Shown: piece after piece, positions 1-6,119 of the stretch
How positions within the stretch are numbered: the first letter of the stretch is position 1
How the letters are laid out: each line of letters opens with the position of its first letter
NCBI GenBank assembly: GCA_900551625.1
Contig: URWZ01000087.1
Location: forward strand, 1 to 6,692
Length of the DNA: 6,692 nt
DNA from: an uncultured Collinsella sp.
GTDB lineage: Bacteria; Actinomycetota; Coriobacteriia; Coriobacteriales; Coriobacteriaceae
Reading direction: 5' to 3'
Program-made: the position numbers and the translations under genes
The notes under the pieces: model-generated
Databases searched by the model: none
Told to the model about the DNA's origin: nothing
What the model saw: the letters and a program-made list of their open reading frames with translations, nothing else

Positions 1-142
1 CTTCCGTAGAGGGGGTCCGTCTTGGGCAAGCTTTTGGTCCGCTCTTGCAAGCGTTGCAGTGGTTGACCTGTTACAACGGTGCCGTTCGCCGCCTGTTTGC
101 TGCCTTTGGCCGCGCGAGTGTATTGTTTTGCGTGAATGTTTT

Positions 143-169
143 GATGGCACGCTTCAATCGTGCTGTATT
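143..169 (+). promoter_or_regulatory. Candidate promoter of the transposase-like gene
   Basis: A TTGATG box (141-146) lies 17 bp before TGTATT (164-169), and TG-n directly precedes the latter, which makes an extended -10. Each hexamer matches the sigma-70-type consensus at four of six positions. A start near 176 would leave a leader of about 27 bases before the ATG at 203. This is read by eye from consensus only. The rest of bases 1-140 shows no gene, tRNA or clear terminator. Confidence 0.3.
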
Positions 170-202
170 GGATGGTAAGCAGATCCCGGCGAAGGGAGCG
201 CC

Positions 203-1015
203 ATGCAGCGCGTTTGGAAAACGATCACCGGTTTTTACCATGTTTGTGCCCGCGGTATGGGCGGGCAGTTGATCTTTGAGAGCGACGAGGACCGGTGGGA
301 GTTTTTGGAACTGATGCGCGACTGCTGCCGCGATGCCCAGGTGACGATTGTGGCCTGGTGTCTCATGAGCGACTACGTGGATCTGGTGCTTTTGGATTAC
401 GAGGACGAAATGAGCGCTGCTATGCAGCGGCTGCTGTTGACGTATGCTCGTCGGTTCAATAAGCGCGCTGGGCGCGCGGGCTGCCTATTTCGTGAGCGTT
501 TTGAGCGCCGCTCGCTCGATACCGACTGGCAGGTGATGGAGGCTATTCGCTCCGTACACGCCGATCCGCAGGAGGAGGGCATTAGCCTAATCGAGCGTTA
601 TCCCTGGAGCAGCTTTGCGGAGCATCTGCGCGCTTACGACAGTGATGCGGCAGATGTCACGAGGGGATTTTCCGATCCTTCTTGTGCGCTTGAGCTATTT
701 GGTTCTGCCGAGGGCTTTATTGCCTATTCGCTAGCGATGCCCGACGGCGGCGAACCGGTGCTGTGCGATATGAAAGAGACGGAGTGGGAACGCCACGCCT
801 TTGCCGACAGGTTGGCGAAGAGCCTCGGGGCTCCGCTCCACGGGGTTAAAGCCGCACCGCCGGCGCGGCGCGATGCCGTTATCGTTGGATTGCGCGATGC
901 CGGATTTACGGTGCGTCAGATTGAGCACTATACCGGGATTGGCAAAAGTACGGTTTCTCGTATTGTGCGGACCCGCACGGGGACGGCGATGCGGGCTGGC
1001 GGAAACGTGATGTAG
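203..1015 (+). CDS. Y1 (IS200-like/REP-associated) transposase-fold protein with C-terminal HTH, catalytic residues replaced
   Basis: The 270-residue protein has the layout of the Y1_Tnp (HUH) family. An N-terminal YHVxxRG segment (12-18) is followed by the strand that normally reads CLMPNHFHL, then a YARRFNKR segment (81-88), a GCLFRERF segment (93-100) and YPWSS (133-137). In active relatives the HxH pair binds the metal and a tyrosine in RYIHLNP attacks DNA. Here the HxH site is Y58-V-D60, within CLMSDYVDL, and the tyrosine position is Ser117, within RSVHADP. Strand cleavage therefore looks lost. Residues 222-256 form a likely helix-turn-helix, with recognition helix around GIGKSTVSRI. The ATG at 203 has a strong GAAGGGAG ribosome site just upstream, and the frame has no stop or frameshift. 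It uses more AT-rich codons than the suf genes and converges on them. Family membership is well supported. A role as a DNA-binding or regulatory protein is inference. Confidence 0.82.
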   Translation: MQRVWKTITGFYHVCARGMGGQLIFESDEDRWEFLELMRDCCRDAQVTIVAWCLMSDYVDLVLLDYEDEMSAAMQRLLLTYARRFNKRAGRAGCLFRERFERRSLDTDWQVMEAIRSVHADPQEEGISLIERYPWSSFAEHLRAYDSDAADVTRGFSDPSCALELFGSAEGFIAYSLAMPDGGEPVLCDMKETEWERHAFADRLAKSLGAPLHGVKAAPPARRDAVIVGLRDAGFTVRQIEHYTGIGKSTVSRIVRTRTGTAMRAGGNVM

Positions 1016-1174
1016 GGCTGCCTGTGCACCGCGGCTGGGGTCGTTCATGCGCCGCAACCTGCGTTCTAAATGCTTGGTACGCTGACTGCACTTCTTGATA
1101 TGCATAGAACGATTGCCGTCTTGCATAAAAATACGGCTCAGTCCGGTTTTACCCGCGCCTACCCCCGTCCACAC

Positions 1175-1410
1175 CGTGCAAAAAGCGGAGTTTTCAGCAT
1201 CGTGGTGCTGTCGGCACCGCCGTAATCTTGAAATATATGGGTCCCGAAGCCATTTATGCCTGCCGATGTGCCTCCAAAGCGCATGCTTGTGACCCCTGAG
1301 ACCACTATGCTTGTTCTAAAACGATATAAAAGGGTGCCTGGAGACGTTGATTAACGCTTTCAATGCGTATACACGCAACTTGGCGTGCTGAAAACTCGCA
1401 AAAATGCACG
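1175..1410. repeat. Imperfect 25-bp inverted-repeat pair enclosing about 190 bp
   Basis: The left arm is 1175-1199 and the right arm, inverted, is 1386-1410. The inner 12 bases are exact (GAGTTTTCAGCA at 1188-1199 against TGCTGAAAACTC at 1386-1397). The outer six are also exact (CGTGCA against TGCACG). The seven bases between them differ, although both are A/T-tract-like. No gene lies between the arms and no target-site duplication is obvious just outside them. It could be a small non-autonomous element, two copies of a dispersed intergenic motif, or a pair of protein binding sites. The repeat itself is directly visible, but its nature is not settled. Confidence 0.5.
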
Positions 1411-1415
1411 CCGCA

Positions 1416-1479
1416 CCCTATGGGACCCGTCTGTGGCGGGCGCGAAGCGAACCGGAGCCCAGCGGGACGGGGCATGGGG
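1416..1479. repeat. Imperfect palindrome, REP-like
   Basis: CCCTATG (1416-1422) pairs with CATGGGG (1473-1479) with one G-T wobble. After a small asymmetric bulge (GGA against G), CCCGTC (1426-1431) pairs with GACGGG (1466-1471). Inside, GGGC (1438-1441) can pair with GCCC (1457-1460). This makes a 64-base foldback beginning 6 bases from the right arm of the inverted-repeat pair. No T tract follows on either strand, so it is not an intrinsic terminator. In GC-rich DNA some of this pairing is expected by chance. Confidence 0.4.
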
Positions 1480-1507
1480 CGTTGCTTGGGGTGCCCGTGG
1501 CTCTGTC

Positions 1508-1551
1508 GCTAGCCGTTGGCACTGTGGAAAACGTCCGTGTTTGCGGCTGGC
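1508..1551. repeat. Imperfect palindrome
   Basis: GCTAGCCG (1508-1515) can pair with CGGCTGGC (1544-1551) with one G-T wobble, across a 28-base loop. It is one of several foldbacks lined up before the suf terminator. The evidence is base pairing alone, and a chance origin is quite possible. Confidence 0.25.
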
Positions 1552-1574
1552 TGTTCGGTAAATGACAGGGCGAG

Positions 1575-1607
1575 CGCCGGACGCGCGAACTTTGTGTGTC
1601 CGAGGCG
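1575..1607. repeat. Imperfect palindrome just beyond the suf terminator
   Basis: CGCCGGAC (1575-1582) pairs with GTCC-GA-GGCG (1598-1607), with a two-base bulge. No T tract follows on either strand. It could act as a weak secondary end or as a structure in read-through RNA, but nothing beyond the pairing supports that. Confidence 0.25.
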
Positions 1608-1612
1608 TTATG

Positions 1613-1646
1613 AAAAAGCCGAGCCGCCCGTATTGGGCGGCTCGGC
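1613..1646 (-). terminator. Intrinsic terminator of the suf operon
   Basis: A perfect 12-bp stem (GCCGAGCCGCCC at 1618-1629 with GGGCGGCTCGGC at 1635-1646) encloses a 5-base loop. On the minus strand it is followed directly by five T residues (AAAAA at 1613-1617 on the plus strand). It begins about 40 bp after the sufU stop. No T tract follows on the plus-strand side, so it works in the suf direction only. Confidence 0.93.
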
Positions 1647-1686
1647 AATCAAACCCTTTGATCTGGGGCATCCGCTTCTGGCTAGT

Positions 1687-2109
1687 TTACCCTTCGAGCA
1701 TACCGTCGAGGGTGCGCCAGGCGAGCTCGGCGCATTTGACGCGGGCGGGCATGTGCGAGATGTCCTGGAGCTGGGCAGCTTCGTCCAGGTCTTCCAGGTC
1801 CTCCTCGGAGAGCTTCTCGCCGCGGATCATGGCGAGGAAGAGCTCTGCCAGGCGGTGAGCTTCCTCGACGGTCTCGCCGGTGATGAGGTCGGCCATGATG
1901 TCGGCGCTGGCCTGGCTGATGGCACAACCGTGACCGGTAAAGGAGGCCTCCTCGATCACGCCGTTTTCGACACGCAGCTGCAGAGTGAGCTCATCGCCGC
2001 AGCTGGGGTTGATGCCGTCGTGCTCGTGCGTGGGGGCATCCATCTCGTACTTGTAGTCGGGGTGCGAGTTGTGCTCCATAAACGTGGTAGAGGTGTACAG
2101 ATTACCCAT
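1687..2109 (-). CDS. sufU: SufU, zinc-dependent sulfur-transfer protein
   Basis: This 140-residue protein belongs to the SufU group of the IscU/NifU fold. In Gram-positive SUF systems SufU is less a scaffold than a sulfur acceptor: a zinc-bound cysteine takes the persulfide from SufS and hands it to SufBCD. The expected ligands are present: Cys37 and Asp39 in NPSCGDE, Cys62 in GHGCAIS, and Cys126 in RVKCAEL. The 64-residue gap between Cys62 and Cys126 shows the insertion that separates SufU from IscU. The ATG at 2109 is chosen because it gives the normal LYxxxxxEH start of the family and has GGAG (2118-2121) 8 bp upstream. The frame stays open to 2376, but that part is sufS read out of frame. 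It overlaps sufS by 8 bp and is last in the operon. Confidence 0.95.
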   Translation of the reverse strand: MGNLYTSTTFMEHNSHPDYKYEMDAPTHEHDGINPSCGDELTLQLRVENGVIEEASFTGHGCAISQASADIMADLITGETVEEAHRLAELFLAMIRGEKLSEEDLEDLDEAAQLQDISHMPARVKCAELAWRTLDGMLEG

Positions 2110-3427
2110 TGAACGTGCTCCAAACGTGATGCAGGCCGGCGATGAACTTGTCGATATCGGCCTTGTCGTTGTAGAAGGCCACGCTGGCGCGGCAGCAGGC
2201 AAGGTTCTCGACGCCCAGCCAGGTGAGCAGAGGCTGCGCGCAGTGGTGACCGGCGCGGATGCAAACGCCGTCCATGTCCATGATGCTCGCGACATCGTGC
2301 GGGTGGATGCCCTTGACGTTAAAGCTGACGACGCCGTGGTGGTTGTCCCAATAGATGGAGCCGATGATCTGGACAAAGTCGAGCTGCATGAGCTCGCCCA
2401 TCAGGTAGTGGACGAGTGCCTTCTCACGGGTCTGGATGTTTTCGTAGCCTACCGTGTTGACCAGGTAGTCAAGCGCCGCGCCCGTGGCGAAGATGCCGGC
2501 GGCGTCCTGCGTGCCGGCCTCGAATTTCTCGGGGACGGGCGCCCAGACGGCGTCTTGCTCGGTGACCGAGTCGATCATCTCGCCGCCGGTAAGCATGGGC
2601 GGCATGGCGTTGAGCAGGTCCATCTTGCCCCACAGCACGCCGATGCCCATGGGGCCCATGGCCTTGTGCGCGCTAAAGGCAAAGAAGTCGGCGCCCAGGT
2701 CGGCCACATCGACCGGCATGTGCGGCAGCGACTGCGCACCGTCGACGACCAGATAGCCGCCGTACTTGTGCACGAGCTTGCCTAGGTTCTTGACCGGATT
2801 CTCGACGCCCAGCACGTTAGAGACCTGACCCACGGCCAAGATCTTGGTCTTGGGGCCCACCTTGGACAGAACTTCCTCGGTCGTTAGCTGGCCGGTCTTG
2901 GTGGGGTAGAGGTAGACGAGCTTGGCGCCGGTCTCGCGGCAGACCTGCTGCCACGGGATCAGGTTAGAGTGGTGCTCCATGATGGTGATGACGACCTCGT
3001 CGCCCGGCTCGAGGACCGTGGGCGCAAAGCTCTTGGCGACCAGGTTGAGCGACTCGCTCGTGTTGCGGGTGAAGACGACCTCGTTGGCCTGGGGGGCGCC
3101 GATGACGTCGGCGATCCGCTGGCGCACCTTCGCGATGGCCTCGGTGGCCTCGACGGACAGCGAGTACAGGCCACGCAGGGGGTTGGCGTTCATGCGCTGG
3201 TAGAAGTCGCGCTCGGCGTCGAGCACGCAGGCGGGACGCTGCGCGGTGGCGGCGCTATCGAGGAAGGCGATCTCGGGGTGCTGCTGGAACAGCGGGAACT
3301 GCGCCTTGTAGGGGTTGGTCTCGATGTCGACGGTAGGCCAGCCGCGCGAGGCCTCGTCGCTGGCGTCGAGCTCCATAGGCTCCGGTGCGGTACAGGTGTC
3401 GCATTTAACGTGCTCGGTGTCGATCAT
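2102..3427 (-). CDS. sufS: SufS, PLP-dependent cysteine desulfurase (group II)
   Basis: SufS converts L-cysteine to alanine and holds the sulfur as a persulfide for SufU. The aminotransferase class V fold is complete: FLDSAATAQRP (55-65), EHHSN (151-155), DGAQS (229-233), PLP-binding Lys255 in SAHK, GTQD (305-308), and catalytic Cys396 in RAGHHCAQP. His377 in the HPHD motif corresponds to the B. subtilis SufS histidine reported to capture zinc when SufU docks, which fits the sufU gene next door. At 441 residues it is about 35 longer than the usual 405 or so. The extra length is an N-terminal stretch (1-39) containing Cys9 and Cys12 as a CxxC. The ATG at 3427 overlaps the sufD stop as ATGA, with AAGAGGAG 5 bp upstream. 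A start at Met18 would have its GGAG only 3 bp away, so it is less likely. Confidence 0.96.
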   Translation of the reverse strand: MIDTEHVKCDTCTAPEPMELDASDEASRGWPTVDIETNPYKAQFPLFQQHPEIAFLDSAATAQRPACVLDAERDFYQRMNANPLRGLYSLSVEATEAIAKVRQRIADVIGAPQANEVVFTRNTSESLNLVAKSFAPTVLEPGDEVVITIMEHHSNLIPWQQVCRETGAKLVYLYPTKTGQLTTEEVLSKVGPKTKILAVGQVSNVLGVENPVKNLGKLVHKYGGYLVVDGAQSLPHMPVDVADLGADFFAFSAHKAMGPMGIGVLWGKMDLLNAMPPMLTGGEMIDSVTEQDAVWAPVPEKFEAGTQDAAGIFATGAALDYLVNTVGYENIQTREKALVHYLMGELMQLDFVQIIGSIYWDNHHGVVSFNVKGIHPHDVASIMDMDGVCIRAGHHCAQPLLTWLGVENLACCRASVAFYNDKADIDKFIAGLHHVWSTFNG

Positions 3428-4695
3428 GCGAGCTCCTCTTCAAAGTTGTCGATCAGGTTGTTGCCCAGGCGGACGATGCCGGCGCGGGTGCGCTCGTCGG
3501 TGGCGGAAAGCGCGGCGTCCTCCAGCTTGGCGCGGATGAACAGGTCCTCGGCGGCGTTTTGGTCAAGGCCGCGGCAGGCGAGATAGAACAGCTGTTCGTC
3601 ACGGACGTGACCGATGGTGGCGCCGTGGTTGCCGGCGACGTCGTCCTCGTCGCAGAGGATGACGGGAACGGTCTTGTTGTCGACGCCCTTGTTGGCCAGC
3701 AGCACGGTTTCGCGCTCGGTGCCGGTTGCGCCCTTGCAGCCGTGCACGAGGTCGATGGTGCCGCGGTAGACCTTCTTGGACGTGCCGGTCAGCACGCCGT
3801 TGGCGTCGATCTCGCACTCGGTCTTGCGGCCGCGGTGGCGCAGCTCGTAGTTAAAGTCGCGCACCTGCTCGCGGGCGCCAAGGTAATCGGTATCGATCGT
3901 TACCTTGGCGGTGTCGCCCAGCAGGTCGCCGGCAAGGCCGGTGGCGCTGGCACCGGCACCCAGAACGGTGTGCTGCACGTTGACGCGCGCGCCCTCGTCC
4001 AGGAACAGACCGGTGTCGTCGAGCGCGATCCAGCTGTCATCGAGCGTCTGCGTGCAGGTTACGTTGACGGTGGCGTACTCGTGAGCGCACACGCGCAGCA
4101 CGGAGCCCACGACGCCTTGGCCGTTGACGGGGGAGTCCAGGGCGATCTGCAGGTCGAGCGTTGCCTGCGGACGGGCGACGACATCGATAGCGGCGATGGC
4201 CGCGGCGGCGTCGACACCGCTCACGCGCACGGTAACCGTGGCGCGTCCGTACGCGGGCACATCGATGACGACGCGCTTGGTGGCGTGATCGGCCAGATAG
4301 GTGTAGGCGGCCTCGCCCATGCCGGTCTCGAAGGCCTCAGCGGGGGAGAGCTCCTCCTCCAGCTTAATGGCACCGGCCTGGTAGACGGAGGTTGCGGGCA
4401 CGTCGAGCTCGGTCTCGGGCGTGATGCGGGCGCGGTCGGCGGCGTCGCCGGGGGCGGAGGCGCGGCGCTCGGGGAAGCGCTCGGCCATGGCCTCCATGGC
4501 GGCGTTAAACGCGTCGGCCGTGCCAGCAAACTGCTCATCCAGCCCCTCGACTTCAACGGCCTCGGCGGGAGCGGCGGCAAGCTCGTCCGAAAGCTCAAGC
4601 TTGGTCTGGTTCATTTTGAGCCAGCCCCAAGTTGCTGCCGGCATCGCATTAACCTGCTCGAGCGTGGTAGCAGCGGTGTTGGTTTCCTGTTTCAT
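3424..4695 (-). CDS. sufD: SufD, Fe-S cluster assembly scaffold subunit
   Basis: This 423-residue SufB/SufD-family protein forms the SufBC2D complex with its neighbours and helps bring iron to the site of cluster assembly. The C-terminal half is the recognisable part: RHRGRKTECEI (roughly 285-295), an LLANKGVDNKT segment near 332-342, and NHGATIGHVRDEQLFYL (356-372). His357 in NHGATIG matches E. coli SufD His360, a residue needed for cluster formation at the SufB-SufD interface. The N-terminal 150 or so residues are Ala/Glu-rich and poorly conserved, as is common in SufD. The ATG at 4695 shares one base with the sufB stop (TAATG) and has AAGGAG 10 bp upstream. The SufB-like ATIGHVRDEQLFYL motif and the gene order identify it as SufD rather than a second SufB. 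Confidence 0.93.
   Translation of the reverse strand: MKQETNTAATTLEQVNAMPAATWGWLKMNQTKLELSDELAAAPAEAVEVEGLDEQFAGTADAFNAAMEAMAERFPERRASAPGDAADRARITPETELDVPATSVYQAGAIKLEEELSPAEAFETGMGEAAYTYLADHATKRVVIDVPAYGRATVTVRVSGVDAAAAIAAIDVVARPQATLDLQIALDSPVNGQGVVGSVLRVCAHEYATVNVTCTQTLDDSWIALDDTGLFLDEGARVNVQHTVLGAGASATGLAGDLLGDTAKVTIDTDYLGAREQVRDFNYELRHRGRKTECEIDANGVLTGTSKKVYRGTIDLVHGCKGATGTERETVLLANKGVDNKTVPVILCDEDDVAGNHGATIGHVRDEQLFYLACRGLDQNAAEDLFIRAKLEDAALSATDERTRAGIVRLGNNLIDNFEEELA
3433..3440 (-). promoter_or_regulatory. sufS ribosome binding site inside the sufD coding end
   Basis: AAGAGGAG ends 5 bp before the sufS ATG and is formed by the last Glu codons of sufD. The sufD stop overlaps the sufS start as ATGA. 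This supports the long SufS start at 3427 and implies that sufS translation depends on ribosomes finishing sufD. Confidence 0.8.
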
Positions 4696-6107
4696 TATCC
4701 GATCGCTCCTTCCATCTCGAGCTTGATCAGGTTGTTCATCTCGACGGCGTACTCAAGCGGCAGCTCCTTGGAGACCGGGTTGGCAAAGCCGTTGACGATC
4801 ATGGTACGGGCTTCTTCCTCCGAGATACCGCGGCTCATCAGGTAGAACACCTTATCGTCGCCGATACGGCCGATGGTGGCCTCGTGGCCGATGTCGACAT
4901 TCTTGGCGCGGATGTCCATGGCGGGGATGGTGTCGGAGCGGCTTTGGTCGTCGAGCATGAGCGACTGGCAGCTCACGGTTGCCTTGGAACCCTCGGCCTT
5001 AGGCGTGGCCACGATGGAGCTGCGGAAGGTCTGGATGCCGCCGCTCTTGGAGATGCCCTTGGTCTCGACGGTCGCCGAGGTCTCGGGCGCGTTGAGCACG
5101 ACCTTGCAGCCGGTATCGAGGTTCTGGCCGGCGCCGGCAAAGGTAATGCCGGTAAAGCTCGAGCGGGCGCGGCGTCCGCTGAGCACGCTCATGGGGTAGA
5201 GGTAGCCCACGTGGCTGCCGAAGGAGCCGCTGATCCACTCGATGTCGCCGTCCTCGTCCACGCGCGCACGCTTGGTGTTGAGGTTGTACATGTTCTTGGA
5301 CCAGTTCTCGATGGTCGAGTAGCGCAGGTGTGCACGCTTGCCCACAAAGAGCTCCACAGCACCGGCGTGGAGGTTGGCCACGTTGTACTTGGGCGCGGAG
5401 CAACCCTCGATAAAGTGCAGGTCGGCATCGTCCTCGACGATGATGAGCGTGTGCTCAAACTGGCCGGCGCCCTTGGCGTTGAGACGGAAGTAGCTCTGCA
5501 GCGGGAAGTCGAGCTTGGTGCCCTTGGGCACGTAGACAAACGAGCCGCCCGACCACACGGCACCATGCAGGGCCGCAAACTTGTGGTCGGTGGGCGGGAT
5601 GAGCGTCATAAACTTCTCGTGGATGAGCGGCTCCCACTGCGGGTCGTGCAGGGCCTCTTCGATGCCGGAGTAGACGATGCCCATCTTGGACGCGGTGTCC
5701 TGCATGTTGTGGTAGACGAGCTCGGAGTCGTACTGCGCGCCGACGCCCGCTAGGTAGCTGCGCTCGGCCTCGGGGATGCCCAGGCGCTCAAAGGTGTTCT
5801 TGATGTCGTCGGGCACCGACTCCCAGTCGTGCTTTTGGTCGGTGTTGGGCTTGACGTAGGTGACGATGTTGTCCATGTCCAGGCCCTCGATGGAAGGGCC
5901 CCACGTCGGGTCGGGAAAACGATTGAAGATCTCGAGGGACTTTAAACGCAGGTCGAGCATCCACTGCGGCTCGTCCTTCTTGGCGCTGATCTCGCGCACG
6001 ATGTCGGGCGTGATGCCGGCGTCGAGGCGCTCGAATCCCTCCTCGCCATAGGTGAAGTCGTAGAGGCTGCGGTCGATGTCCGCGACCTCGGTGCGGTTCT
6101 TGGTCAT
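4695..6107 (-). CDS. sufB: SufB, Fe-S cluster assembly scaffold subunit
   Basis: This 470-residue SufB is the main scaffold of the SufBC2D complex: it takes sulfur from the SufS/SufU relay and holds the new cluster. It is full length and without an intein. Family signatures include YLAGVGAQYDSE (about 118-129), ALHGAVWSGGSFVYVPKG (about 179-196), the FEHTLIIVEDDADLHFIEGC stretch (217-236), GHEATIGRIGDD (407-418), LMSRG (423-427) and KELPLEYAVEMN (447-458). His408 and Glu409 match conserved interface residues. At the position of E. coli SufB Cys405 this protein has Ser389, in DDQSRSDT. Cys380 nine residues earlier is kept. The ATG at 6107 has AAAGGGG 7 bp upstream, overlapping the sufC stop. 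Confidence 0.97.
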   Translation of the reverse strand: MTKNRTEVADIDRSLYDFTYGEEGFERLDAGITPDIVREISAKKDEPQWMLDLRLKSLEIFNRFPDPTWGPSIEGLDMDNIVTYVKPNTDQKHDWESVPDDIKNTFERLGIPEAERSYLAGVGAQYDSELVYHNMQDTASKMGIVYSGIEEALHDPQWEPLIHEKFMTLIPPTDHKFAALHGAVWSGGSFVYVPKGTKLDFPLQSYFRLNAKGAGQFEHTLIIVEDDADLHFIEGCSAPKYNVANLHAGAVELFVGKRAHLRYSTIENWSKNMYNLNTKRARVDEDGDIEWISGSFGSHVGYLYPMSVLSGRRARSSFTGITFAGAGQNLDTGCKVVLNAPETSATVETKGISKSGGIQTFRSSIVATPKAEGSKATVSCQSLMLDDQSRSDTIPAMDIRAKNVDIGHEATIGRIGDDKVFYLMSRGISEEEARTMIVNGFANPVSKELPLEYAVEMNNLIKLEMEGAIG

Positions 6108-6119
6108 TGCGTCGCCCCT

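Larger units (their letters stand above)
1016..1612. other. Gene-free stretch between convergent transcription units
   Basis: About 600 bases separate the stop of the transposase-like gene from the suf terminator. The short open frames on both strands lack ribosome sites and recognisable protein sequence. No tRNA, rRNA or known riboswitch pattern was seen, and no T-tract terminator follows the plus-strand gene. The stretch contains an inverted-repeat pair and several palindromes, listed separately. A TATAAA at 1325-1330 resembles a -10 box, but nothing like a -35 box lies 16-18 bp before it. The octamer ATGCTTGT occurs at 1283-1290 and again at 1307-1314. Confidence 0.6.

Noticed and set aside
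45..272. Open frame of 75 codons overlapping the start of the transposase-like gene
   Set aside because: It starts at a TTG without a ribosome site and overlaps a better-supported gene in another frame.
935..955. GIGKST in the transposase-like protein as an ATP-binding P-loop
   Set aside because: The glycine needed five residues before GKS is missing (His242). The segment sits where the recognition helix of a helix-turn-helix is expected.
1095..1292. Plus-strand open frame of 65 codons in the intergenic gap
   Set aside because: No ribosome site precedes it, it runs across the left inverted-repeat arm, and the peptide resembles no known protein.
1347..1391. Fourteen-residue TTG-started leader peptide after a GGAG
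   Set aside because: The ribosome-site spacing is only 3 bp, no structural gene follows on that strand, and the only promoter hint is an isolated TATAAA.
1360..1671. Minus-strand open frame of 103 codons after sufU
   Set aside because: It spans the suf terminator and the palindromes. Its composition is Arg/Pro/Ala-rich, with no recognisable family.
1687..2376. A longer SufU starting at 2376
   Set aside because: The added N-terminus is sufS read out of frame (Ser/Thr/Ala-rich). The ATG at 2109 has GGAG 8 bp upstream and gives the normal family start.
3559..4845. Long plus-strand open frame (428 codons) opposite sufD and the end of sufB
   Set aside because: It is the antisense shadow of GC-rich coding DNA. 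Its translation is low-complexity Gly/Val/Asp/Ala with no family motif, and the minus-strand genes fully explain the region.
4884..5753. Plus-strand open frame of 289 codons opposite sufB
   Set aside because: Same antisense-shadow pattern, rich in Gly, Val, Asp and His, with no ribosome site or domain.
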